From contig NZ_CP059692.1 in assembly GCF_014058705.1 (NCBI RefSeq), positions 1,865,001-1,929,000 of the forward strand: a stretch of DNA of 64,000 nt, in the 5' to 3' direction. This document shows positions 25,476-33,120 of the stretch, piece after piece; position 1 is the first letter of the stretch; the number at the start of each line of letters is the position of its first letter. Under the pieces are notes generated by a model. It searched no databases, was not told the DNA's origin, and saw only the letters and a program-made list of their open reading frames with translations. The DNA is from Aureimonas mangrovi. Lineage in GTDB: Bacteria > Pseudomonadota > Alphaproteobacteria > Rhizobiales > Rhizobiaceae. The position numbers and the translations under genes are program-made.

Positions 25476-26585
25476 TCAGCTTTTTGCTTCACGCACGTAC
25501 GACCGGGCAGCGAAGACGCCTTTCCTCGGGTGGCCTATCTCCGTCTTCTCATCTTCGACATAGCCAGCCATGAAGTAGCCGTTGGTGTCAGGGAACACGA
25601 CCTTATTTATATACTCCGGGGATATCGGCTCGAGGAACATGACCTCCGCCTGCGGGTCGGTTGGATCGCAGCTATGAAGATTCTGCTCATCGCGAGATGG
25701 AAGGCCCTCAATGGAGGAGAACATGGCCTCGAACGCGGTCAGCGACTGGAGGTCGTCGATATTCAGGAGCCTCATTCGATGGTCTGCAGCATTTCGGGGG
25801 AAGAAGGCACAGCTCTTGGTCCAGAGTAAGGAGGGCGAAAGAAGCAACACGACCCACTCACTGCCCTTCTGAGCCTCACGGTATTTGTAGAACATTCGAT
25901 GGTTTGGATGTGAGATAGAGACCGAAATTCCGTCTCGTCCGTCGATGCGTTGCAGATCGTTCCTGATCGCTTGGATCGACCAATTCTCGATTTGGCTTAC
26001 CGGTAGCAGCCCGTGCTCCATTATCGATCGCAGATTCTCGAAGCGGGTAAAATGCACAAGTTGCTCGATTTCTCGGGCATACGACACGAACATGATCCCG
26101 GACTTCGACCCAAGTTGGCTCGCCTTCGGGAGCCAATCATCGTATAGATTTGATTTGGCCGACGACTTAAGTACTGTGGATTGGCTTGCAGTTTTAATTC
26201 TAATTCCACCTGTCTCGAATACAACAGACTCGACAGGTGGCTCTTTCTTTGGGTCGAGGCCCTGCCTTTCAGCTAAAGGCGTGGCAAGCGATCGTATTTC
26301 AGAATGCTCTGAGCTACTGCGCTTTAATTTGTTGCTCGACGTTTTGCGTGCTTCCGATCCAGACTTCTCGGGAGGTGCGAGCGCCGAATATGTGCCCCAG
26401 ATGACTACCAACTGCAGGATGACGAGCGGAGGCCAGAAGAGGTTGAAGACCGTGAACCCTGTCCAGACAACGGCAACGAGAGCGAGGTGCGTGGGAGCAG
26501 CAAGACGCGTAACGACTAGGCTGATCGCGATGAATGCCTGGTACGCGAGAATCTCCACGACACTCTCCCTGATTGAAAATCGCAT
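25476..26585 (-). CDS. darT: DarT-like DNA ADP-ribosyltransferase with N-terminal membrane segment
   Basis: 369 residues. Residues 170-330 show DarT-type ART features: LVHFTRFENLRSIMEHGLL, SVSISHPNHRMFYKYR and QAEVMFLEPISPEYI, whose glutamate would be catalytic. DarT enzymes attach ADP-ribose to bases in single-stranded DNA, blocking phage or host replication. Unusually, residues 8-70 form two or three transmembrane helices followed by a 100-residue low-complexity linker, so the toxin would sit on the inner membrane. Partner antitoxin lies immediately downstream. Confidence 0.75.
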   Translation of the reverse strand: MRFSIRESVVEILAYQAFIAISLVVTRLAAPTHLALVAVVWTGFTVFNLFWPPLVILQLVVIWGTYSALAPPEKSGSEARKTSSNKLKRSSSEHSEIRSLATPLAERQGLDPKKEPPVESVVFETGGIRIKTASQSTVLKSSAKSNLYDDWLPKASQLGSKSGIMFVSYAREIEQLVHFTRFENLRSIMEHGLLPVSQIENWSIQAIRNDLQRIDGRDGISVSISHPNHRMFYKYREAQKGSEWVVLLLSPSLLWTKSCAFFPRNAADHRMRLLNIDDLQSLTAFEAMFSSIEGLPSRDEQNLHSCDPTDPQAEVMFLEPISPEYINKVVFPDTNGYFMAGYVEDEKTEIGHPRKGVFAARSYVREAKS

Positions 26586-26725
26586 ACGGAAAAGACGTCA
26601 GAGCGGCAAGCGTCGTGATCGTTGGACGCTTCATCCACTTGCCATTCTACGAACAAACGAGGAACATCGTCTTCCCTACCGACGTTTCCGGTGGCATCCT
26701 ACTCGGAACCAAGGAGATGATTCCC

Positions 26726-26920
26726 ATGTCCGCCCTCACGGATCGCATCATCGGCCTCCCCCTTCGTGACGACCTCGACGCCGCCGTGGACGACGCCGTG
26801 AAGACCTGCGGTGGCGATCCCCGCGTTGCCGTTCGGGCGCTGATCTTCGGGCAGCGGCAGCTCATGGAGCAGCTCGCAGGCGCCGTCTCTACAGGCTATG
26901 TGCGCGGGTCGATATGGTGA
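26726..26920 (+). CDS. 64-aa conserved element protein, copy 2
   Basis: Same length and nearly the same sequence as the protein at 6289-6483 (MSALTDRIIGLPLRDDLDAA here). The leader is also shared: TCGTCTTCC followed by a TTCCG(A/G)TG(C/G)CAT-like stretch 40-60 bases ahead, marking the start of the duplicated module. Unknown function. Confidence 0.7.
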   Translation: MSALTDRIIGLPLRDDLDAAVDDAVKTCGGDPRVAVRALIFGQRQLMEQLAGAVSTGYVRGSIW

Positions 26921-26921
26921 G

Positions 26922-27233
26922 ATGGTTTCGACGCTCGGAGACCTTATCGACGACGGGGGCGGGCTGAACGCCTACTGCTCGAAGTGTGGGCGAAGCCTGG
27001 AATGCGACGTCTACGATCTAGTTGTCTGGCTCGGCCGGCGGCAGCGGTACATCCGGACGCGCCTGCCGCTCCGGTGTCAGCGGTGCGGATCGGCCGAGAT
27101 CCACTATACGGTGTCGGCGGAGACCCGGCCCCTACCAGACGCGAGAAAGCTCAAACCGACAAACTTCAGGTCGACGCGGTCGGAGGATGAGCGAAAGGCG
27201 CTGATGGTGATTTTTCCGCGGCGGCGGGACTAG
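26922..27233 (+). CDS. Zinc-ribbon protein, copy 2
   Basis: 103 residues with CSKCGRSLECDVYDL and RCQRCGS Cys pairs, about 85 percent identical by eye to 6488-6796. The ATG overlaps the preceding gene's end region closely (1-base gap), supporting an operon with the 64-aa gene. Likely nucleic-acid binding. Confidence 0.7.
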   Translation: MVSTLGDLIDDGGGLNAYCSKCGRSLECDVYDLVVWLGRRQRYIRTRLPLRCQRCGSAEIHYTVSAETRPLPDARKLKPTNFRSTRSEDERKALMVIFPRRRD

Positions 27234-27373
27234 AAGTAGAGCCCGGAGAAGAAGCCGGTGACGATGACGCCGATTCCCAGCGCGACGTAGAGGGCGTCGT
27301 TCATCGCGAGCTGGAAGAGAAGCGTGTTCTCTTCTCGTTGGCGTCGAATCCATCGATCGAGGGTCGCGATCAC
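27230..27373 (-). CDS. 47-aa single-helix membrane protein
   Basis: From GTG 27373, overlapping the stop of the DUF4236 gene as TAGTG. The sequence has an amphipathic head (LDRWIRRQREEN) and one transmembrane helix (LYVALGIGVIVTGFFSGLYF). Its stop overlaps the convergent zinc-ribbon gene. Size, charge layout and coupling support a real small protein. Confidence 0.5.
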   Translation of the reverse strand: MIATLDRWIRRQREENTLLFQLAMNDALYVALGIGVIVTGFFSGLYF

Positions 27374-27693
27374 TAGCTGCTCACAAGTGCTAGGATCCCA
27401 ATGACGACGAACGCAACTGCCTGGAACGCGAACTTCAACACGTAGAAGGGGATCATGATCCAGAAGAGGAGAAATCGACCAAGACCGGACCCGGATCCCT
27501 TCGAGGAATGCGCGCTCAATCCCGTACCCCTCGCAGCGATCGTGGTGCCTCGTTTGCTGTTGGCCGTGAGCCCAAGTCCGGTCTTGTTCGTCGTGCCGAC
27601 GGACCAGGAGTGTGAGAGGCCATTCTGCTCACAATGAGAGACATTGAGCCTGACAGGCCCACTGCCGACTCTCTTTCGAAAACGCGTCTTCAT
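27373..27693 (-). CDS. DUF4236-like protein with membrane tail
   Basis: 106 residues from ATG 27693. The N-terminal half fits DUF4236: FRKRV..GPVRLNVS, then HSWSVGT, GTTIAARGTGLSAH. The C-terminus is hydrophobic (LLFWIMIPFYVLKFAFQAVA) with one or two transmembrane helices. Sits between zinc-ribbon and SNase genes in copy 2, the slot used by the UDG-like/SRAP genes in copy 1. Function unknown. Confidence 0.7.
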   Translation of the reverse strand: MKTRFRKRVGSGPVRLNVSHCEQNGLSHSWSVGTTNKTGLGLTANSKRGTTIAARGTGLSAHSSKGSGSGLGRFLLFWIMIPFYVLKFAFQAVAFVVIGILALVSS

Positions 27694-27808
27694 GAGTCTC
27701 CACCTTCCCCAAGGCGAGCACACGTTATCCGAGAATGCGTCGAAGTATAGTGAGATTCTAGCGAGCTGGCGGGCGCTTTCGTTCATCTCTCGCGTGTAGG
27801 CTATTGGA

Positions 27809-28447
27809 ATGTCATCGCCTTGGTCCACCCGCTCTCCTCGCCATCGCGCCTCCAGCTTTGGACGCAACGTCCAGTCGATCCGAGCCGCCCGTCAGGCTCG
27901 TCATGAGCGCCCTGCCCCGCGCCGGCGCCCGCCCTTCCTTGGCTTCCTCGCGCTCGCGATGCTCGGGGCCTTCGCTGTGCCGATCGCGATCCAGTCGACC
28001 GGGCTCGTCAACATCGTCGCGATCCCCGGGTTCGGGATTTCGGCGCAGCTCGGCGCCCAGGTTGCCGACCGTCCCGTCGCTCGTCACATCCCGCTCTGCT
28101 CCGGGGGCAACCGAGCCGAACGCCGGCTCACCTGCATCGTCGACGGCGACACAGGCTGGGAGAACGGCGTGAAGTGGCGCCTGACGTCTCGCTCGGGCGG
28201 CGTCGACGCGCCTGAGATTTCGAAGCCGGAATGCCAGGCCGAGCGGACCGCCGGCGAGAGGGCGACGAGGCGGTTGCAGACACTCATGGGCGGCGACTAT
28301 GAGCTGGTGGTAGAGGGCTCGGATCGGTACGGTCGGCAGCTCGTCGTCGTCGAGCTCGCCGATGGGCGGGATGCGGGCGCCGTGCTGATCGACGAGGGGG
28401 GGCTGGCTCAGGAGTGGCCGAACTCAAGAAACCCGTGGTGCTCATGA
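27809..28447 (+). CDS. SNase-like thermonuclease, membrane-anchored, copy 2
   Basis: 212 residues. A basic head (about 35 residues), one transmembrane helix (FLALAMLGAFAVPIAI), then the nuclease domain: CIVDGDTGWENGVKWRL, GVDAPEISKPEC, DRYGRQLVVV and a C-terminal NPWCS. Catalytic Arg-Glu-Arg positions are visible in WRL, DAPE and GRQ. The domain would face the periplasm, suitable for degrading incoming DNA. Stop overlaps the next gene's start as ATGA. Confidence 0.85.
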   Translation: MSSPWSTRSPRHRASSFGRNVQSIRAARQARHERPAPRRRPPFLGFLALAMLGAFAVPIAIQSTGLVNIVAIPGFGISAQLGAQVADRPVARHIPLCSGGNRAERRLTCIVDGDTGWENGVKWRLTSRSGGVDAPEISKPECQAERTAGERATRRLQTLMGGDYELVVEGSDRYGRQLVVVELADGRDAGAVLIDEGGLAQEWPNSRNPWCS

Positions 28448-29001
28448 AATTGATCTCGACCTGCGCGCTTTTCTTCATGTCTCTTGCTACGCCGGGCTAC
28501 GCTTCGGGCGTCGATTGGCAAAACGCCAAGAATGTTCCTTTCGAGGTTCAAAGCGATATCGAGATCGCTCGGAATCACACCGGTAGTCCGGCCGCAGCAT
28601 TTAATCTCGTCTGTAGCGTGAAAGGCAGCCTCCACTTCGTGCTTCTCACACGCCTTCCGGTTCCGGAAGAAGTCCGCGACATAGTTAAAATCAACCGCGT
28701 GGAGGAAGCTTCCATCTTTATTGGCCCAGGTTCGGACAGGCAGGTAAAAGTGCGGGCAGAGGTAGTCGCGAAGGGGCGGGATAGAGAGCTTTCTATTAGC
28801 GACTGGTTTTTTGGGGTAGACGACCCGGATACGATCGTTACCGCCGAACTTACATCGGAACAGATTGCTGATTCGGAAACTTGGTTCGATAGCTCACCGC
28901 TTGGAAGAGTGTCCGTCGTCGGACTCTTTGAGACGGCAGTGAGTATGGTCGCAGTGACCGACAGTAGCTCAATCCGGGCGATGCGGCAGAACTGCGTATA
29001 G
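28444..29001 (+). CDS. Secreted hypothetical protein
   Basis: 185 residues from ATG 28444, coupled by ATGA to the SNase gene. An N-terminal signal peptide (MKLISTCALFFMSLATPGYA) is followed by a beta-rich region with two cysteines, without a recognised domain. Coupling implies it works with the exported nuclease, perhaps as an inhibitor or partner. Absent from copy 1. Base composition is lower in G+C than its neighbours. Confidence 0.65.
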   Translation: MKLISTCALFFMSLATPGYASGVDWQNAKNVPFEVQSDIEIARNHTGSPAAAFNLVCSVKGSLHFVLLTRLPVPEEVRDIVKINRVEEASIFIGPGSDRQVKVRAEVVAKGRDRELSISDWFFGVDDPDTIVTAELTSEQIADSETWFDSSPLGRVSVVGLFETAVSMVAVTDSSSIRAMRQNCV

Positions 29002-29122
29002 CTTCGCACGGCGGCGATCCGTTGCCGAGCGTGGTCTATTACACGGTCTACGAAGAGGGGTCCGAGGGATACCCGGTTTCGCGGGCGGTTCACTGATCGT
29101 CACGATGACATAAGGGGCCTCG

Positions 29123-29152
29123 AAGCGAACGATATCGCAATAGCGTTCGCTT
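29123..29152. terminator. Conserved hairpin after SNase block, copy 2
   Basis: Arms AAGCGAACG (29123-29131) and CGTTCGCTT (29144-29152) match the hairpin at 9124-9153 and the following TTCC is also kept. It separates convergent genes here as in copy 1. Confidence 0.55.
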
Positions 29153-29233
29153 TCCGATCATCAGCTTGACGTGTCGCCAGGTAGCGACATCCCGGCGTTT
29201 TGGGCGTCAGAACCGGCAGATGTCGGTACCTGA

Positions 29234-29452
29234 CTACACGCTCTCGCCCTTGATCCTCTCGACCCAGTCGCCGCCGTCGTGCCCTTCGCCGACGAGCTTC
29301 CTGATCCGTTCGACGGCGTCCTTCGCGTCAGCGTGGCCGTCTCGCCAGGGGTTATAGACGTCTTCCGGACCGACACCGGCATCCGGGATCGTCCGATCGA
29401 GGCCCTTGCGAGCGATCTGACGGCGGAGCCTAGGGTCGGGTTCGAGAGCCAT
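29234..29452 (-). CDS. Small hypothetical protein, about 72 aa
   Basis: From an internal Met (MALEPDPRLRRQIARKGLDR) just beyond the phosphoesterase stop. Charged, ends DGGDWVERIKGESV. A longer frame overlaps the phosphoesterase gene. It has no counterpart at the same place in copy 1. Coding status moderate. Confidence 0.45.
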   Translation of the reverse strand: MALEPDPRLRRQIARKGLDRTIPDAGVGPEDVYNPWRDGHADAKDAVERIRKLVGEGHDGGDWVERIKGESV

Positions 29453-29453
29453 C

Positions 29454-30218
29454 TTACACCTCGACGACAAGCGCCGGATCGAAGCTGCGGTTCTCGACGT
29501 CGTTTCGAGAATAGTAGCCCCGCGGATTGCAGATCACCCGCGTCTCACCGATCACGTAGTCGCTCGGATCGTGCATGTGGCCGTGGATCCAGAGGGACGG
29601 CTGGCGCTCCTCGATCATCCAGTCCAGCTCGCTCGCGAACGCCGGCGTTAGGGGATCGCCCTTGAATCGGTCGTGTACGCTTCGATCCGACGGCGCGTGA
29701 TGTGTCACGACCACACTCGGCCCGTCGAATGGATTCGAGAGCGCGATGTCGATAAACTGAAGGCTCTCGATGTGGCGGTTTCGGAGCTCCTCCGGGGTCA
29801 ATGCTTGGCCGTCGAAACCGATGATTGTCCGGTGATCGAGCATGCCGAGACGGGCGCTCTTCATTCTCGTCTCGGGCCAGTCGTAGAGCGAATAGTCCGT
29901 CCACAAGGTCGCGCCGACGAAGCGGACGCCGCCGACCACGACGCAGGCGTTCTCGAGGAAGTGGACGTGCGGACTAATCCGCATGTCCTGAGCTTCACCG
30001 AGCGAGCTGTCGATCTGGCGTCCGTAAAATTCGTGATTCCCGGCGACCAGGATCGTCGGCTTCCCGAACTGAGCCGCCCACGCGACCGAGCGACTGGGCG
30101 GCGACCAGATATCGCCGGCCAGGACCGCGATGTCTGCGTCGTCCGGCATGACGAATTCCGGGCGCCGGGGCTCGTGACGGTTTTCCAGATGGAGGTCGCT
30201 GAGGATCCATAATTTCAT
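29454..30218 (-). CDS. Metallophosphoesterase 1, copy 2
   Basis: 254 residues: ILSDLHLENRH, LAGDIWSPP, VAGNHEFYG, VVTHHAPSDRSV and IHGHMHDPSDYV give the complete metal site. It shares GETRVICNPRGYYSRN with copy 1 (GDTRVICNPRGYVSW) but stops at VVEV, lacking the 85-residue tail found in copy 1. The start overlaps the end of the fused gene upstream by four bases. Confidence 0.85.
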   Translation of the reverse strand: MKLWILSDLHLENRHEPRRPEFVMPDDADIAVLAGDIWSPPSRSVAWAAQFGKPTILVAGNHEFYGRQIDSSLGEAQDMRISPHVHFLENACVVVGGVRFVGATLWTDYSLYDWPETRMKSARLGMLDHRTIIGFDGQALTPEELRNRHIESLQFIDIALSNPFDGPSVVVTHHAPSDRSVHDRFKGDPLTPAFASELDWMIEERQPSLWIHGHMHDPSDYVIGETRVICNPRGYYSRNDVENRSFDPALVVEV

Positions 30219-30888
30219 CGATCAGGCTCTTCGCCGTCGAGATCGTCCGGCGACCGAGCGGCAAGGATCATCCGCATCTCTTCGTCCGTCAGATCGCCGA
30301 CCATCCGAGATACGCGACCGTTCGCTCGGATCTGCTCGGCCAGCTGTCGCTCACGCTCCGCATCCTCGCGTTCGAGCTCGTCGAGTGCTTCGTCGAGGCG
30401 ACCGATCGGGATGCCATTCTGCGTCAGATAGCCTTCCTCGACCTCGAACCCGGCAGGGATCGGACGCAGACGGCGAACGACCTCGACAACAAGCTCTGGA
30501 TCGAACGCCGCGACTTCGATCTCGGGCGAACGAGAGTTCATGTGATAGCCCACGTAACCTCGCGGATTGCACAGGATGCGCGTCTCAACGGCTTTCACGA
30601 ACCGGAGAACCGCAACGACCGAATCGAATACGAAACGCGCTTCCGCCTGCCGCAGAAGCGCGTTGTCGTGTGCGAGCGTCCAGTTGTTTCGGACGTCGTT
30701 GAACCGGTCGAACAGGGCGATCGAGTTCCGGACTATCTGCCGCGCCATCTCATGCGTCGGCATCTCCTCATCGAGAGCCCTCCGGTACTTGCCGACGCGG
30801 CTATGAAGTGGCTCGTCGCGGGTCCAGTCGATGCCACGCTGGTCGAGCAGATGCCCGAACTTCTTCATGCAGTATGTGTGCAGATGGC
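30215..30888 (-). pseudogene. Abi_C-like domain fused to phosphoesterase tail (3' part, split by IS5)
   Basis: Residues of the Abi_C type (PLHSRVGKYRRALDEE, FNDVRNNWTLAHDNALL, VLRFVKAVE) run straight into ETRILCNPRGYVGY and IPAGFEVEEGYLTQNG, which are phosphoesterase C-terminal sequences as in 9295-10335. So this gene is a natural chimera of an abortive-infection-type protein and the tail of a third phosphoesterase. Its 5' part is at 31741-32190 across an IS5-family insertion. A truncated product from ATG 30868 is possible. Confidence 0.7.
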
Positions 30889-30892
30889 CTAG

Positions 30893-31736
30893 GTAGGGGA
30901 CTCACTCAACCCATTGAGTTACAGCGGCGACGAGGGCGATGGCGGCGAGGTAGGTCTCGGAAAGACGGTCGTAGCGCGTAGCGATACGCCTCCAGTTCTT
31001 GAGCCTACCGAACATTCGCTCGATGACGTTGCGTCGGCGGTAGGCCAACCGATCGAGCGGATAGACGACGGCTCGGCTGCCTCGACCGGGGATGACGGGC
31101 TTGGTGCCGCGCCGCTGAAGTCGATCCCGGAAGTGGTCGGCATCATAGGCCTTATCGGCGACAACCCGTTTGGGCGGCGGGACAGCCTCGATCAGCGGCG
31201 CGGCCATGGTGATGTCGGCGATGTTGCCGGGCGTCAGGGCGAGGGCTCGGATCCGGCCGCGATCATCGGCCAGGCAATGGATCTTGGTGGTGCGCCCGCC
31301 CCGCGAGACACCGATAGCCTGCGTCCACTCCCCCCTTTTCCGCCGCTGGCGGCGCGGTGCGCCTTGACGATCGAGCTGTCGAGCAGGAGTTCATTTGGCA
31401 CCGTTCCGGCCGCCGCCATCCGGGCGAAGATGCGCTGCCAGATGCCACGCCCGGCCCAGCGTCGATAGCGGTTGTAGACGGTCTTGGCGGGACCGTATTC
31501 GGCCGGAACGTCGCGCCAGCGCCCGCCGGTCTTCAACATATGCAAGATGCCGGAGATCACCCGCCGATCATCGACCCGCGGCTTGCCCGGCTGGTTCTTC
31601 GGCAGGTGCGGCTCAAGCGCGTTCCAAGCCTTCTCCGATAGCCAGAACAGATCGCTCATCGCTTCCCTCCAAACCTTCAAACTCAAAGGCGGACGGAATC
31701 AGCCAAACTTGGCAATATCTTAGATGGGTCCCCTAC
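30893..31736 (-). mobile_element. IS5-family (IS427-like) insertion sequence, 844 bp
   Basis: Terminal repeats GTAGGGGAC(T/C)C at 30893 and inverted at 31736, flanked by a perfect 4-bp target duplication CTAG (30889-30892, 31737-31740). Contains a two-frame transposase. It splits an Abi_C-type gene; removing the IS plus one CTAG restores the reading frame exactly, so the insertion is recent. Confidence 0.95.
30902..31659 (-). CDS. IS5/IS427-type transposase, two overlapping frames
   Basis: The first frame starts at ATG 31659 (MSDLFWLSEKAWNALEPHLP, DUF4096-like) and carries VDDRRVISGILHMLKTGGRW and DSSIVKAHRAA. The catalytic rest (VADKAYDADHFRDRL, RNVIERMFGRLKNWRRIATR) lies in the other frame to 30902. 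An A/G-rich slippery run near 31335-31345 allows the programmed frameshift usual for this group. Probably active. Confidence 0.9.
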
Positions 31737-31740
31737 CTAG

Positions 31741-32190
31741 GGCGACGGCAGGCTTGTCTGCCTGGATGTCGCGCTGGATCGCCCCGACGAGCTCATCCAG
31801 CGTCTCGTTGGGCTGAAAGCGGTCGATACCTTCCGTCGAGGCGATCGGCGCGGTCGTCTCGATGCGGACCAGGAGATCGAAGAGCTTCCTTCGCGTCTCC
31901 GCCGTCGCCGATGCGTCCTCATACGGAGACTGCCGCATGCCCTCTCGATATTCCCACATCCTACGGACGACGCGCACGACCGTCGCCGCATCCTCGACCT
32001 CGATGAAGGCGCGCATGTGCTTCGCCTTGGAGGAGCCGTTGAAAGCGTAGGACTCCTGGAAGATCTGGATACTGAACTCGTCCTCGAAGAATTCTGCCAT
32101 CGTCCGATCGCTGAAGTCGAGCACGTAGCCCAACCCCATCTGCAGGGCGTCGTCGATGATACGCTTCTCCCAGTGCTTCAGCTGGACCAT
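31741..32190 (-). pseudogene. Abortive-infection-family protein, 5' part (split by IS5)
   Basis: About 149 codons from ATG 32190: a helical N-terminal domain (MVQLKHWEKRIIDDALQMGL, FEDEFSIQIFQESYAF) ending TLDELVGAIQRDIQADKPAV, the linker typical before Abi_C domains. The reading resumes beyond the insertion with GHLHTYCMKKFGHLL. The start follows the stop of the 307-aa gene without a gap. As read here it would be truncated with six IS-derived residues. Confidence 0.75.
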
Positions 32191-33114
32191 CTACTCGTTG
32201 TCGAACATGTCCGGTGCCGATCCCTCGGCGGCACGGATCACTCCATAGACTTTCAGGATCTCGACCTTCTCCTCCGTCACCTCGCCCTTTTGGTCGTACC
32301 GATAGGTGTACCGGGCGCGGACCCGCAGCGCGTCGCCAGGCAGGACGAGCACCTCGTGCTTGCGGAATTTCTCCAGCCACTCGAGGTCGCGGATCGACGC
32401 CGAGATCGGATGCTTCCGATGGCGGAAACCCCATTGAGCGTCGCCGAGGAGGTCCGGCTTCCTCACGACAAAGACGATGTCGAGGTCGTTCGACAGTTCC
32501 TCCGTCCGCTCCGGCGGCAGATGCTCGGACGGAAGCCAGCGCTTTGAGACGTCGACCCGATACTCATCCTCGCCGAGGACGATCGTCAGGCCCTCCCCCG
32601 GACGGAAGCGTTCCTTCGTCCGCTGCACTTGGTCTAGCGACTGCGCAAGCCGGGACGGCAGGATCGGCGGGTAGTCCGGAAGATGCCGGACGTCCGTCTC
32701 CTCCGCAAGCTTCCTGATCTGCTTCGCAAGATCCTCGACGCCGGCGTCCTCGCCGTCCTCGATCGGACGGTCTAGCCATTCGAGCGCGAGGTATTTCGCG
32801 CTCACAAGGTAGATCCCGAGCTGCTTCTTCCAGTCGAGCGTCTTCAGCGCCTCGTCGTCGAGTGACTTCAAGAAGTTTCTCAGAAAAACCCGTAGGCTGC
32901 TCTTCCGGACGTCTTCCAGGATCAGCGACGTCTCGATCCGGCTGTCGACCGACGACAGGAGTACGCGGTCGAGCCCCTCGAACGCGGCGATCAACTCGGA
33001 GGCGATCGTGAAGACCCGGGCTGCCGACCCATCCTCGACGAAGTCGATCTTGATCTCTAGGTCGCGATCGGGCTCGGGTGGCTCCTCAAGGACGGTGACG
33101 ACTATCTCAGACAT
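32191..33114 (-). CDS. Hypothetical protein, 307 aa, defence operon
   Basis: A soluble acidic protein beginning MSEIVVTVLEEPPEPDRDLE, with a region LRVFLRNFLKSLDDEALKTL and several beta-strand segments. I do not recognise its family. It lies between the methyltransferase-nuclease gene (6-base gap) and the Abi_C-type gene (0-base gap), so the three are an operon and should act together. It may be a specificity, sensor or coupling subunit. Confidence 0.7.
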   Translation of the reverse strand: MSEIVVTVLEEPPEPDRDLEIKIDFVEDGSAARVFTIASELIAAFEGLDRVLLSSVDSRIETSLILEDVRKSSLRVFLRNFLKSLDDEALKTLDWKKQLGIYLVSAKYLALEWLDRPIEDGEDAGVEDLAKQIRKLAEETDVRHLPDYPPILPSRLAQSLDQVQRTKERFRPGEGLTIVLGEDEYRVDVSKRWLPSEHLPPERTEELSNDLDIVFVVRKPDLLGDAQWGFRHRKHPISASIRDLEWLEKFRKHEVLVLPGDALRVRARYTYRYDQKGEVTEEKVEILKVYGVIRAAEGSAPDMFDNE

Positions 33115-33120
33115 GAATCG

